Assembly: GCA_023052935.1 (NCBI GenBank)
Contig: CM041297.1
Span: 100,575,063-100,639,062, forward strand
Length of the DNA: 64,000 bases
Direction of reading: 5' to 3'
Origin: Piezodorus guildinii
Lineage: Eukaryota > Arthropoda > Insecta > Hemiptera > Pentatomidae
The translations under genes and the position numbers were made by a program. Numbering within the stretch: the stretch's first letter is position 1; each line of letters opens with the position of its first letter. The notes under the pieces are model-generated. The model made no database searches, was not told the DNA's origin, and worked only from the letters and a program-made list of their open reading frames with translations. Positions 22,201 through 31,900 of the stretch are shown here, piece after piece.

Positions 22201-25200
22201 GATTTGCAATTATTTCTCATTTTTGTAAAGATTATCCTCTACTTTTAAAAGATAAATGAGTTAGGAAGTTTTATTGTATTTAAAAATCAATAAATAACAA
22301 ACAAAATCCCTTTGGCAGCTCGTTATAGAGAAAGATATGAAGGAAAAAAACATTTGGTAATATGCTGATCGATTATTGATATTAAAAAAAAAAGAAAACT
22401 CTCAACCTATGAAGGGTCTTAGGTTCAGTACTTAAAGAGATTATTTAGAGATACTATTTGCCAACAGCCGTGTAAGGAGGTGATAACGCCTTGATCATGC
22501 TAGGCCACCAGTTTTTATCTAATTTTGGGTACTCACTTTATAGACTGGGTGTGTCCCAGGAGGGTTTCCATGCCCCAGGGTCGTTCCACGGCTGAAAAAA
22601 CAGAATAAATAAATTTTGCTTCAGCCAGGATCCCAACCTGGCACCCGGAGAACAGTAATCTTGTGCTCTATCCACTAGACCACGCCACTCCCTTATTATT
22701 GCTATAAGTTTTACAAAAATATTAAACAGCCTAAAGGAATAAATTATTTTCATTTTAATTTAAATATAAACGGAGATAGGGTTGGGTACACAAGATTAAA
22801 AAGAAGAAAGTGAAGCCGGCAAAACATTTATGAGAAGAAATAATTTCAACTTGACAAAAACTTTTAAAGAACATTTTTGGCTTTAACTGCAAGTGAGTTT
22901 TGAGATATAAGATTAAATAAATAGAGATAAAAGCTAAGTTTTAGCTAGCTAAAACTAGCTAAGTTTTTTGACATGGAAAATATCTATACTGTCCAACTCC
23001 TGTAATCATTTTGTAACATCAACTAGTTACACTTAAACCAATACTAAAAATTATTTAGACATGAAACACACACTATATATATATACAGTATAAAACATAT
23101 ACAATAAAATCATTTAATTATAAAGAATAACACCTTATAGCCATTATTAATTATTGTTTTGTTTCAGAATGGAACGTTAAAAATAATTGATAGGAAGAAG
23201 CATATTTTCAAACTATCACAAGGTGTATATATAGTTCCTGAAAAAATAGAAAATATCTATATCAAGAGCCAATATGTATACCAAGTTTTCGTTTATGGAG
23301 AATCATTGAAAGTAAGTTGGAATGTTTAAAAATGAGATAAATTCTTCTACACAAATAGAAGAATAGTTTTGAAATACTGCCAGAGATATAACAAAAATGT
23401 TGATTATTATATAACAATTTTTTTAAATAACTTGTTAATGTTTTCCTGCATTTTTCAAATAATAAATAACTTATAAAATTTATAAATAGTATGAACATTT
23501 TGTGATAGCAAAGATATTTCTAAATAGTAAGAAGACAAAAAAAATAATTTATAAATTGACAGGTGTATATTAATGATTCAAAATATATATACAAGAGTAT
23601 TTAATAAGTGTATTTGCATTTATTAATAAATGCTACCCTAAGGATGAGACATAGCCTCAAAACATCGGTAACAACATTAACTAGTTGATATTAATGATTT
23701 GATAAAGATTAAAAGATAATTTTTTCTAAAATTATTCAACTCAATGAAATTTTTCTAGATGGCCATAATTTATTATCCTTAAGTATTATTATTTTTTTAT
23801 ACTTATAACTTTTCATCATTTAAAAAAAAAAAAAAATACATATTCAGTGCGATAGTTTTACAAAAAATCTGATTTTTAATAAAAAATTAATGAGTAGAGA
23901 TTCTACAAATGTATATATTTGTTTCAGTCATGCATAGTCGCAATCGTTGTGCCAGATGTAGATGTGGTAAAAAGCTGGGCTGTTGAAAACAACATCGAAG
24001 GAACATTTTCGGTTCTTTGTGCACACCCTGAGGTTAAAAAACTTATCATGGATGATATGATAACATGGGGTAAAGAGGCAGGCCTTAAATCATTTGAACT
24101 GGTAAGTAATGATGAGCAGTGTTTTGAGACAATTAATTGTCTTTAAATAAATACCGATGAAAGAGTTAATTAATAGTTTAAAATACGTTTTATAAATAAT
24201 TCATATTAAGCTTCCTAATCCCATAAATTTTAATAAAACAAAAATAATATGGCACAAAAGAAATATTATAATTTCAAAATCATCGTTACTGGTTCCCTAA
24301 GCTGCTTCACTACAACTTGAGAGATTTGCAACAGAAATAGAAACATTTCCAAGCCCAATGCTAAACTTGTTCAGCAGCACAGATTAGGAATCAGGAAAGT
24401 CCCAAGGACTCCCTTAAACTTTTTCTCTCCAGGCACACTTCTTGGTCTTCTGTCTCCACTTCATGTCACAGCCTCAGTAAACATGTTTCGTCAAGTTGGA
24501 ATGTCTCAAAACCAGTTTACACTGTGAAAGAAAAGGGATGAATATTGCCTAAAAATCAGTCATCATCGTTTTCTTTTGGAAATCTCCAATTGTTGATAAT
24601 TTGGTGGAGACTGGCTGGAAGCATGGTGGCTAAGAGTAAAGACCTGAGTAATTTTTAAGCAAAGCTGGTTTGAATCCAGTCTGGGAGGGATAGAAGTTAT
24701 TGGAGCCGGTAGCACAGAATGAATGTTGACCTTAAATTTTAGAAAATGAAAATGTTTGAAGCTAGCCTTTCAGCTAGCTGAAAATTTCAAACTGGATTCT
24801 TCAGGGTTGTAGCTCTAAAAGGTTTTGTTTTAAGAAATTCTAAAGAGGTATAATCTTTACCTTTATTTTAAGGTAAAATTTAATTGCAAAAATAATTCAA
24901 TTTATCACAAACTAAATCAAGGAAGAAGTAGAACATTCCTCTCTATCCAGATTCCAGATTCAATCCTCCTGGGGCTCATTTAGCTTTGTTAAAACAGGTA
25001 CCTGAAAATTAGGGGAAAAACCTAGCAGTTGAGTATCATCAGGACCTGACCAAATCCCCTCCTTTGCATTCCCCTTTCTGCATCGGGCAAGAAACAGTAC
25101 GATCTTGAAACAGTATTGAACCCAATGTTCTTGTAAATCGGAGGTTGTATTGGTTACAGTTTAACAGGCTTAAATTTTTTAAAACAAATAATTTTTCTTA

Positions 25201-25386
25201 TTTTATTTTTTTATGATGACTGAATGAAAATCAATGTCTTATTTGCAGGTTAAGGATATTTACCTGCATCCCGACCCCTTCTCAGTGCAAAACGGTTTAC
25301 TAACACCAACATTGAAGACAAAAAGACCTCAGCTGAAAGCCTATTTCAAGCCACAACTGGAGGACATGTATACAAAGCTAACATAA
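7138..25386 (+). CDS. Acsl: Long-chain acyl-CoA synthetase (ACSL1/5/6 type), 5' incomplete
   Basis: Activates long-chain fatty acids to acyl-CoA via an acyl-adenylate; family members sit on ER, mitochondrial or lipid-droplet membranes. Exons: 7138-7261, 17976-18245, 19510-19710, 19791-19991, 20078-20295, 20848-20998, 21883-22161, 23168-23311, 23928-24101, 25249-25386. All introns are GT-AG and phases agree except at exon 3. Visible protein is about 632 residues; family members run near 700, so about 60-70 N-terminal residues, including the usual membrane anchor, are missing, and I found no upstream exon in 1-7137. Motifs: [14 protein letters not shown] in exon 1; [15 protein letters not shown] across exons 1/2; AMP-binding loop [11 protein letters not shown] near residue 210; EGYGQTE near 391; HTGDIGQW near 472; [11 protein letters not shown] near 486; C-terminal [12 protein letters not shown]. 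The ACSL1/5/6 assignment rests on the gate/linker wording and C-terminus. One extra A in exon 3 breaks the frame. An AATAAA at 25477-25482 suits the 3' end. Confidence 0.93.
7576..7829 (-). mobile_element. Jockey-type LINE fragment, left part
   Basis: Minus-strand translation gives [25 protein letters not shown] and [16 protein letters not shown], matching the Jockey ORF2 C-terminus. The continuing upstream part of the same fragment is found at 8818-9225, so the palindrome 7832-8815 split it. Confidence 0.75.
7832..8815. mobile_element. Palindromic foldback element with SINE-like arms
   Basis: A nearly 1 kb inverted repeat centred near 8370. From outside in: terminal TAGCTTTTTTC and its complement, a 21-base tandem repeat, about 350 bases resembling SINE family 1 (TAGTGGCTAGCATAACAG; TAGGACTTCCGCTGC), and an inner palindrome (GATGCATTCAACAAGG / complement) with a loop of about 45 bases. 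It sits in a Jockey fragment with TA on both sides (7830-7831, 8816-8817), consistent with a TA target duplication. No transposase. Confidence 0.75.
7842..8005. repeat. 21-base tandem repeat in the left foldback terminus
   Basis: About eight copies of TCA(G/A)TCAAATTCATAATTTTT. About three copies in reverse complement lie at the opposite end (8745-8810). The unequal copy numbers suggest slippage after insertion. Confidence 0.85.
8818..9225 (-). mobile_element. Jockey-type LINE fragment, right part
   Basis: Picks up exactly where 7576-7829 stops (CATGTAGATGAGTCTTTTAT corresponds to the Jockey segment at 4550). It continues through the RETARR-type segment and the YADD-proximal region (CATCAGCAGAGG near 9190) in degraded form. 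Confidence 0.7.
9700..9740 (-). ncRNA. Hammerhead-like motif, variant core
   Basis: On the minus strand: CTGAAGAT, then stem GAGGC / GCCTC with a short loop, then GAAACG. Same layout as 2957-2987 but CTGAAGA replaces CTGATGA, which would alter the catalytic core, so probably a decayed or related structural motif. Confidence 0.4.
10531..11040. other. No gene recognised
   Basis: AT-rich intron sequence of ACSL intron 1 without supportable features. Confidence 0.4.
11040..11440 (+). mobile_element. CR1-like LINE 3' end fragment
   Basis: CTCTCCCTTCAAACATCCGT encodes [19 protein letters not shown], the C-terminus of the CR1 ORF2. The 3' untranslated end TTCTTAAGGGACATTGTCCC follows; its complement stands at the end of the 45918-50699 copy. 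Confidence 0.8.
11441..12392. other. No gene recognised
   Basis: Intronic. The block 11840-12310 has a less skewed composition that may be an old retroelement, but I could not read a conserved motif in any frame. Confidence 0.35.
12393..12895. mobile_element. Second SINE-armed palindrome, one arm full length
   Basis: 12393-12500 and 12585-12692 are inverted copies (GCATAAAAGCCCTTTCATAA with its complement; GTGCGTTTATAATGCACGC with its complement) around a GC-rich inner palindrome (GCGGGT...ACCCGC) near 12515-12560. The right arm runs on as a complete family 1 SINE body (CCTTCGGTGGGAACGTTAAA; AGGACTCCCACTG) to an (AAAT)n tail at 12876-12895. Confidence 0.7.
13069..13791 (-). pseudogene. RTE reverse transcriptase C-terminal part
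   Basis: Open for 240 codons: [63 protein letters not shown]. These are the RTE-clade blocks after the YADD motif and the GRPKxRW tail. The upstream YADD region lies in other frames (near 13830-13860), so the gene is dead. Confidence 0.85.
14588..14902 (-). pseudogene. RTE pre-RT linker segment
   Basis: 104 codons, Lys/Glu-rich, with [16 protein letters not shown] and [13 protein letters not shown], the stretch between endonuclease and RT in RTE elements. Cut at the 5' junction of the insertion. Confidence 0.75.
15102..17975. other. ACSL intron 1, last part; little recognised
   Basis: AT-rich. Apart from the two exon-like segments at 16567-16777, I see no repeat family member or conserved frame. 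Confidence 0.4.
16567..16777 (-). CDS. Two exon-like segments of an unassigned gene inside ACSL intron 1
   Basis: On the minus strand 16777-16694 is open with an acceptor (TTCTATATGATCAG) and a GTAAGT donor, and reads [20 protein letters not shown] then DELTLSIK. After a 56-base gap, 16637-16567 has an ATTTCAG acceptor and GTGAGT donor and reads [20 protein letters not shown] then GGIS. Phases join (0 to 0, then two spare bases). The frame stays open about 65 bases upstream of the first acceptor. I do not recognise the protein and found no partner exons nearby. It could be part of a nested gene, a decayed gene copy, or chance. Confidence 0.35.
18605..18735 (-). mobile_element. LINE 3' end scrap with (ATCA)n tail
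   Basis: GACTGATTGATTGATTTTTA begins a reverse-oriented end followed by TTAGGGCCAGAGGCCCTA, a short hairpin like the CR1-type 3' ends (GGGACTAGGTCCC) seen at 45960 and 11410. Confidence 0.4.
18880..19160 (+). mobile_element. LINE ribonuclease-H-tail fragment
   Basis: Reads [20 protein letters not shown], then [18 protein letters not shown], the RLRIGH...TH...P.C..C...L.V.H pattern at the C-terminus of I/R1/Jockey-group polyproteins. Stops are present. Confidence 0.55.
19510..19710 (+). CDS. Acsl: ACSL exon carrying a one-base frame break
   Basis: The acceptor TTTCAG at 19504-19509 and donor GTAAGT at 19711 are good, and the exon encodes [20 protein letters not shown] onward. The previous exon ends with one spare base (G), so the exon should open CT then GAA ATA ACA (AEITVIVC). 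The sequence has four A's at 19513-19516 where three would keep the frame. As written, translation hits a stop soon after the junction. All other exons are intact, so this looks like a homopolymer length error in the assembly; a real frameshift allele is the alternative. Confidence 0.85.
19791..19991 (+). CDS. Acsl: ACSL exon with the ATP/AMP-binding loop
   Basis: This 67-codon, phase 0/0 exon reads [20 protein letters not shown] onward and ends [20 protein letters not shown] is the P-loop signature of the adenylate-forming (ANL) superfamily that contacts the ATP phosphates; the Lys of SPKG is the usual conserved residue. Acceptor CTTTAG and donor GTGCGC. The short 80-bp intron on its left side is one of the few in this gene free of repeats. 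Confidence 0.93.
21210..21600 (-). mobile_element. Jockey-type LINE fragment
   Basis: Reverse-oriented and very degraded, but parallel to 57730-58000 (GGCCATCTTCTTTTCAATCG; TTATTTGTGACAAAATAAGG). It lies in ACSL intron 6 upstream of exon 21883. Confidence 0.65.
22390..22697 (-). mobile_element. SINE, family 2
   Basis: Reverse-oriented full-length copy: A-rich tail side at 22383-22393, body with CCTATGAAGGGTCTTAGGTT, and tRNA-like head whose B box lies in AGGATCCCAACCTGGCACCC and A box in CTCTATCCACTAGACCACGC. In ACSL intron 7. Confidence 0.8.
23630..23672 (+). ncRNA. Decayed hammerhead-like motif
   Basis: CTAAGGATGAGACATAGCCTC then AAAACATCGG keeps the spacing of the CTGA(A/T)GA-stem-GAAACG motif but has lost core bases. 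Likely an old Penelope end. Confidence 0.25.
24610..24765 (+). mobile_element. SINE-like tRNA head, family 4 (tentative)
   Basis: GGCTGGAAGCATGGTGGCTAA resembles an A box region and CTGGTTTGAATCCAGTCTGG a B box stem, 60 bases apart. A possible relative lies at 33130-33270 in reverse. The rest of intron 9 (24102-25248) shows nothing recognisable. Confidence 0.35.
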
Positions 25387-25476
25387 TAGTATAAATATAA
25401 TTTTATCATGCTTATTTATGTAAATTATTTATTTGTATTCTATGTATAAAACTATATAAGTGGGAATACTTTTCAT

Positions 25477-25482
25477 AATAAA
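25477..25482 (+). terminator. Polyadenylation signal of ACSL
   Basis: AATAAA lies 91 bases after the TAA stop at 25384-25386, followed by a T-rich stretch. It is the first such hexamer downstream of the stop. Confidence 0.6.
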
Positions 25483-25669
25483 TAATTTTTAGCATTTATT
25501 AAGATGGGTAATCTCTTTTTATGTAAAGTAAGAGTAATATTTAAGTAAACATTATTTCATATAGATTGTTTTGTTTTTTTAATTCAACCTTTACATAACC
25601 AATATATGCTGGCTATAAATAAAAAGAGGTCAACTAGAAAAACATGACAACAATTAAATTATAAAATTA

Positions 25670-25675
25670 TTTAAT
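25670..25675 (-). terminator. Candidate polyadenylation signal of the pericentrin-like gene
   Basis: On the minus strand ATTAAA lies about 280 bases past the TGA stop. A canonical AATAAA on the same strand occurs at 25495-25500, which would overlap the ACSL 3' end. Confidence 0.3.
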
Positions 25676-25950
25676 TTAAATAAAAAATGTTATAAAAACA
25701 ACATGAAAACAATATTAGACATTTTAAACAAACATTTCAATATATTAATGTACAAAATAGTTATGTACAAGCTCAAGTACACTCTTTACACATTTATGTA
25801 CAAACATGTGATACTATTAATTCTAATAAATAAATAAATACTACAACAATATGACAACCTTCTCAGAAGGCATTGGTCAATAAGATATCTGTTCCTCCGT
25901 CAGACGAAAGGAACAAAAATGACTTAGAAACAATTTCTAGGAAACAAATA

Positions 25951-28900
25951 TCATCTGAATCGTAAGTTTGCTCTATCTCTACTCGGAGGAGAATGAGGTG
26001 CGATTCTTCTGCTTGTGGGTGCAGACGTCAATCTTTCCACTTCAGCTAAAAAAAAAAAAAAAAAAAAAAATGTATTAAAGTAAATATTTTTAAAGGATGA
26101 ATGAATAAATTTGTAGCTCTAGATAAACCAATGATAGCCCAGCACACATAAATGACTCATTTTTTTGGAACCACTGTTAATGGAGAATTTTTTTTTCATA
26201 ATCCGCCTTTCTTTGCCTAGTTATAGCAAAAAACTATATTGATAGATAAGTAAAAGGAAATGTGGTGCGTGCAACACACGACTTTCACTTAGCTCTGTTG
26301 TTAAAATCAATTTACGAATTTTTAAATAAACTTAAGAGATAAAAGAGATAAAAGCATAAATTACTCTGAATTTCAATAGAAACATTATTTTATTATTAAA
26401 TAATCTATTATATTATTATCTACAACAATCAGTTTATTTTCTTCTCTTTTCACCATTCTTCATTACCTTTTACAACTTTATGTATAAGATAATATTTTAT
26501 CTAAATCTTTAGCTTTCCAACGATATATTATCCATCTATAATACTATTCTTATGTCCAAAAGACATTTATATACAAAATAATTTTTGCTCTTTTCTCCTT
26601 TAGTTGGTTATTGAATTGGTTCAAATTACATTTTTACCAGTTTTTTATCAATGTTAACAAGATATAGGACCCTAAAATGTCTGTTGAAAACTGGAATTAA
26701 AATTTTTTTTATGATCGCAATAATTTCCTTTAATATATATTTCATACATAGGCAAGTGAAAGTAATAGACCAATGTGTGAACACCACATTCGTAATTAAA
26801 ATAAATAAAAAGTTAATCTCATAATGAATAGAGAGAGGAAGAGGGAGTGAGTTTAACTTGAGTTAGGTAACAATGCAATTTAATTCTATTTTATTTAATT
26901 TTTCATAATGTATTAATTGCAGAATAAATCTAGACAACTACTACTTATAGAATTAGATACTCAATGATCCTTTTGATACTTGACCAGATAAATTCTTCAG
27001 AAGTCATGAGAATCGAAAAATTGAGACATTGTTATGGATATCATTTAACAGAATAATATCAGATTTTCGACCATTGAAGGGAGCTTACATCTACAGCAAT
27101 AAGCTGAAACTTTTGTAGTTAAATAAGAAACGTTTTGTATAACTCCTCATAAGGTTAAAAAATCAAAACATTGGGAGTGTGGGGTTACCGGAGGCAGGAT
27201 GGCTGAGTGGTTAGCGCGCTTTGCCTAGCAACACAGAGGACCAAATAATTTGAAACCAAATAAGTACGAGTTTGAGACTCAGTGCTGGGGGGCTTTTATC
27301 TCAGCACTTATCTCCCACCTCCACCCTCTGGCCCGAGAAACCCCGTATAGCCATCAAAGGTAGGGGTGATCAAACAAATAAAAAAAACAAAAAAACATTG
27401 GGAGTAATTCAGTCAAGCGGATGATTAATTGATAATGTAAATGTAGAATAAAGAAGGTTCTTAATAAAAATACAGTAAGACTCGGATTAAGTGCAAAAAC
27501 CTATCAAATTTCACAAATATATAATAGTCCCATACAATTCATTTTAAGAAATACATAATAATAATAGAAGATTAATGGAAACAATGATGTAAAGAGTAGA
27601 ATATTATTAGCAGATAAAAAATACATACCACTTGACCTAGACAATGATCTTTTCATTGTGCTATGAAGGGCATCTCTTTTTTTGTGGTAAGTACCCATTC
27701 TTTTCATTGGTAACCTTCTTATTTTGAATGTGGCGATCACAAACAGAACTAAAGATCTGAAACATTACGTCCATCAAATCATAAATAATAATGAATTATG
27801 AAGAAACAAGAGAAGGTTAGCCTTAGCTTAGGAAGTGTAAATGTATAGTTTAAATTTAGTAATTTTATAAATAAGAAAAATTATTAAACTTAAAGAGTGA
27901 CAAATAAACTAAGCATAATTTCAATAAAATATGTTTTACTAAATACCTAAATGAAAATTTACGAGAGTGTCCTCTATTAGGTGCATGTAATCGAAGGTGA
28001 TTAAGAGTTTCTGCATGAGCATCTTGATAACCACGGAGGGCAACCATTAAATATCTTTTCTGAAATATGAGTGCCTTCTTATGGCTTTCAGCTCGAAGAA
28101 CCCGATCAAGCATATCATCAACTTCCTGAAAATAAATATTTAACTTAGATAAATTATGTTTAAAACTATTTGTATTATTCAAAGATGAAACATTGAATAT
28201 AAATGGAAGATTAAAAAAATATTAATAACAATAACACACAATATAAATAGGACTAAAGTCCTATATAAAATATGAAGATAAAAAAAAAAAAAAATGCTAA
28301 AGAGCAATAAAAAAACAAACAATTTATTTAATACAAAAATATAAGTTTTTACATACCTTTTCAATGAGAGGTGTAAAAACATCAGATTCTGTTTGGAGCC
28401 TGAGGTTAGGAACTTGTAATTCATTATTCGGTACAGTTAATCTATCTGTTGGAAGAGTAGTCTGCAACAAGAAAAAATATTAATTAATTCAGAAACAATT
28501 ATCTAAGATATTAAACATAAGTAGATTTAAGAGAGAAATGCCCTATTTTAGAACCAAACAAAACAATGCTGCCTAAATGAATTTGCTTTTCCCTTTCACA
28601 CATCATAGTTATCTATAAACAAATTGTTTTTTTGAATTCCATTTTAAATAATTTTTTACTTTATGTTAATATAAATTACCAATTAGGTATCGCTAGTAAA
28701 TTATATTAAACTAGACTGCATCTGACTTCTCTCATTTACAACATATAAATTATTATTATGAAGTGACAATGGTTGACTGTGTATATATATGAGAGAAGTT
28801 GATTCAGGGTGCAGTCAATATAACACACAATTAAGTATAAACTTAATTTATTGGTGCCGACGTTTCGGCCTAAATTATAGGCCTTCTTCAGGGTGATTGG

Positions 28901-31900
28901 GTGAGCTGAGCAGGTGGATGCACCCTGTACCAACTTTTCTTATAAATCATTACTAAATAAATTAGCTTTCTGTGTCAAAAATCAACATTTCATCAGCCCT
29001 CCTATATATGCTCTATGCACGTTGTGAGGTTTGAAAGTAAAAAAATATATCAATAAACTTCTTTTGGAAACGGCCAAATATATATCATACAAATATTGAA
29101 CCAAAAGAAAACTAAGGACAATGATGAAAAAAATCACATAAATTATTTTTAAAAAGTGTATCGTCTTGGTTAACCATAATTTTATTTTCTGTTATATATT
29201 CTACTAGCCCTTGCTCTGCACCGGTGAAATTTAAATATGATGTCGTTAATGTTTAAAAAAGTTCAGTATGATAAATTAAGAGTTTATCACTTTGAGATTA
29301 TGAGTCCATGCTAATAAAAAGAGCACTTAAGAAGAAAATAGTATGTTTATTTTATAATGTATATTCATTGTTATATTTTACCATTGGAGGAAATACTAAA
29401 CTCAAAATTGATTCAGTTTATTTGTTTGTTATGTTAAAAGGTTCCTATTTTATTACTATTTTATATATTTTGTATGAGCTCTTTCTAATTTAATTTTAAA
29501 AGGTTAAAAATTTAATTTAGTTTCCTTAGCAGTCCTAATTAGTTTATAGTGCAACATCTATTTTCGTGAAATGATCTAAAAGTAGAAATAATTACAACAA
29601 CAACTAATTATAACAATATTAGTTTATACGATTTATACATACGATTTGGTACATAATATATTTACTAAAATCCTGAGTACTGTATAAAAGAATTTAACCA
29701 GTACGATACTGTACTACAGGAAAGAATGTCCTAAATGATAGTTAAAACCGTATCAAAATCCGTCCAGTGATTTAAATGGAATTTGCGGAAACAAAGAATC
29801 GTGGTATAATTTTATATATATGGAGATAAAACATGAAAAATAAATTTTTGCACCAGGCAAAAATAGAAAACTGGTTTAAGGCCACAACCCTTTCTGTGTT
29901 AATAAAGGGACAGAAACCTGGAATACTACAAAAATAGAGAACAAAGTTCAGTCATGTTTGAACATAAAAACCTTCGAAGGACATTTAAAATAGTTTTAGT
30001 GGATAGTATTAAGACTAGACATATAAACAGGGAGATTGTATGCATTTAAAGAGCTGAATGTCATCACAGAGCCATTTTGATTAAAGGAGGCCTAAAACCA
30101 GCAACCCATTGCGCCAAATTAAAATAATGACTTCTACTAAACCTAAAAATATATATATATAAATAAATGATACATGTCAACGGCTTAACCGATTTCTCTA
30201 ATTCTTTTTTTGTTATGTTTATATCAGTCAGGAGAAGAATCTTATGAAAGAAAACATTTTGAGAATGTATAGTCAACTGTAGAAACTATTCCACCAATAA
30301 TGAAAGAAAACATATATAAACGTTACTTGGATGAATAGGTTTTTCTTCTTTTTTTTTTTATTTTATTTATCTCTTTATCTTAGTAATCTCTTTATCTACA
30401 TATAAAAAAATGAATCCCCCTTTTCCTTGGAAATCGTATCACATGTGAACGGCTTAACTGATTTCACTATGAAATAGTTTAGACAGGACATCGTCTGTTG
30501 AGTCAGCTAGTAGATTAATAACAATTGAAATTATGGTAATAGGGATAAAAAAAAGAAGACAATAGACCAAGCAGGTATCTAATAAATACAGATCAATATT
30601 TAATTATTTAGGAAAGGAACGAGGGAAGGAATGAGAGAGCAAGAGCTAAACAGAATGATCTTGAATGTTCCTGAGAGTAAATGGTAGAATCTAACACACA
30701 CAAACAAATTACTAGTCATACTTATAAAAAAATATAAATACACACCCTTCTTAGATCATCGATCAAGTTATGCAGCCTGTTATTTTCTTCGTTAAGCCTT
30801 TCGATAGTCCTCTTTAATTCAACGCGCTCCTTTATTAATGCATCAAGATTATCATTTACCTCCTGTGGAATATATAATTAAAATCTGAAATAACTTAGAG
30901 ATTATATGTCCCTTAAGACCCATAAAATATTTATTACTATACTAATTTTCATTAAGTTCACTTAATATTTAAATTATCATACTAAATAAATTGTACTGAA
31001 GACATTAAATTTATCTTTTATTTCTAATAGTCACTACATTCAAACATACTGTACATCTAATTACATTTAGCTGTTGAATTAAGGGTAAATGGACTTGATC
31101 TTTCCATTTTTCATCTTGTTCTTGTTGTGAGCGAATATATATTTTAAGATCATTATACTCTTGTTCCAGTTCCCTCTGTAACAAAAAAAACCAATTAACC
31201 AAAAGTCACAACTGATGGAGGCAATCATTTTTTTAAATGATACATACAATGACAGCGTAAGCGGCTTCTAATGATTTTTTATTTTTATCTTCAACTGCTT
31301 GGAGGTGTTTTTGGAATTTTGAATCAGCTGCCTTGAACTCAACAGCTCCCTTAACAGCAAGTTCTCTCTTCACCACTTCCTCATTTAATTTCTCTTTAAG
31401 CGCAGTATTCTTTAAAGACAAAAATGGTGCAAATAATATATAGCTGATGTTTTATTTTCCATAATCTATTAAATCAGTACAATAGATCAACCCTAATGTA
31501 CTAATCAGCTCATTGAGAAAGTGACAGGCAGATCTATTTGTTATTTATCGACTATTTAAGGCATTCAGGCATTAATAGATTGTGGAAGTGCTGTATGAAT
31601 CTGGCATAGACAAACACTACATTGAAGTCATTATGGAATAATATAGAAAATGAAAAGCATTTGTCGCATTAGTCAGGGAAGATTATTTTGAGGTTCATCG
31701 AGGGATCTATCTGGGACTATTTAATTGTGTTTTAACCAATTATTCAAAGGGAAAATATCCGTAAAATATGACCAAATATCTGTCAATGAGAAAATACTGA
31801 ACAACCTAAGATTTGCAGATTATAAAAGTTTAATATTCATAGACATTAAGGGTCTAAGGAGAATGATGAGGAAAATGACCACATTGCAGATTGTGGGATG

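Noticed and set aside
22620..22695. tRNA gene (also heads at 32115, 51359, 27188, 34573)
   Set aside because: Each tRNA-like head is fused to a conserved non-tRNA body with a tail and occurs in several copies, so these are SINEs.
28179..28424. 81-codon frame on the minus strand
   Set aside because: Only its first part is the 35-codon pericentrin-like exon (28461-28357) in a different reading frame; the rest is intron.
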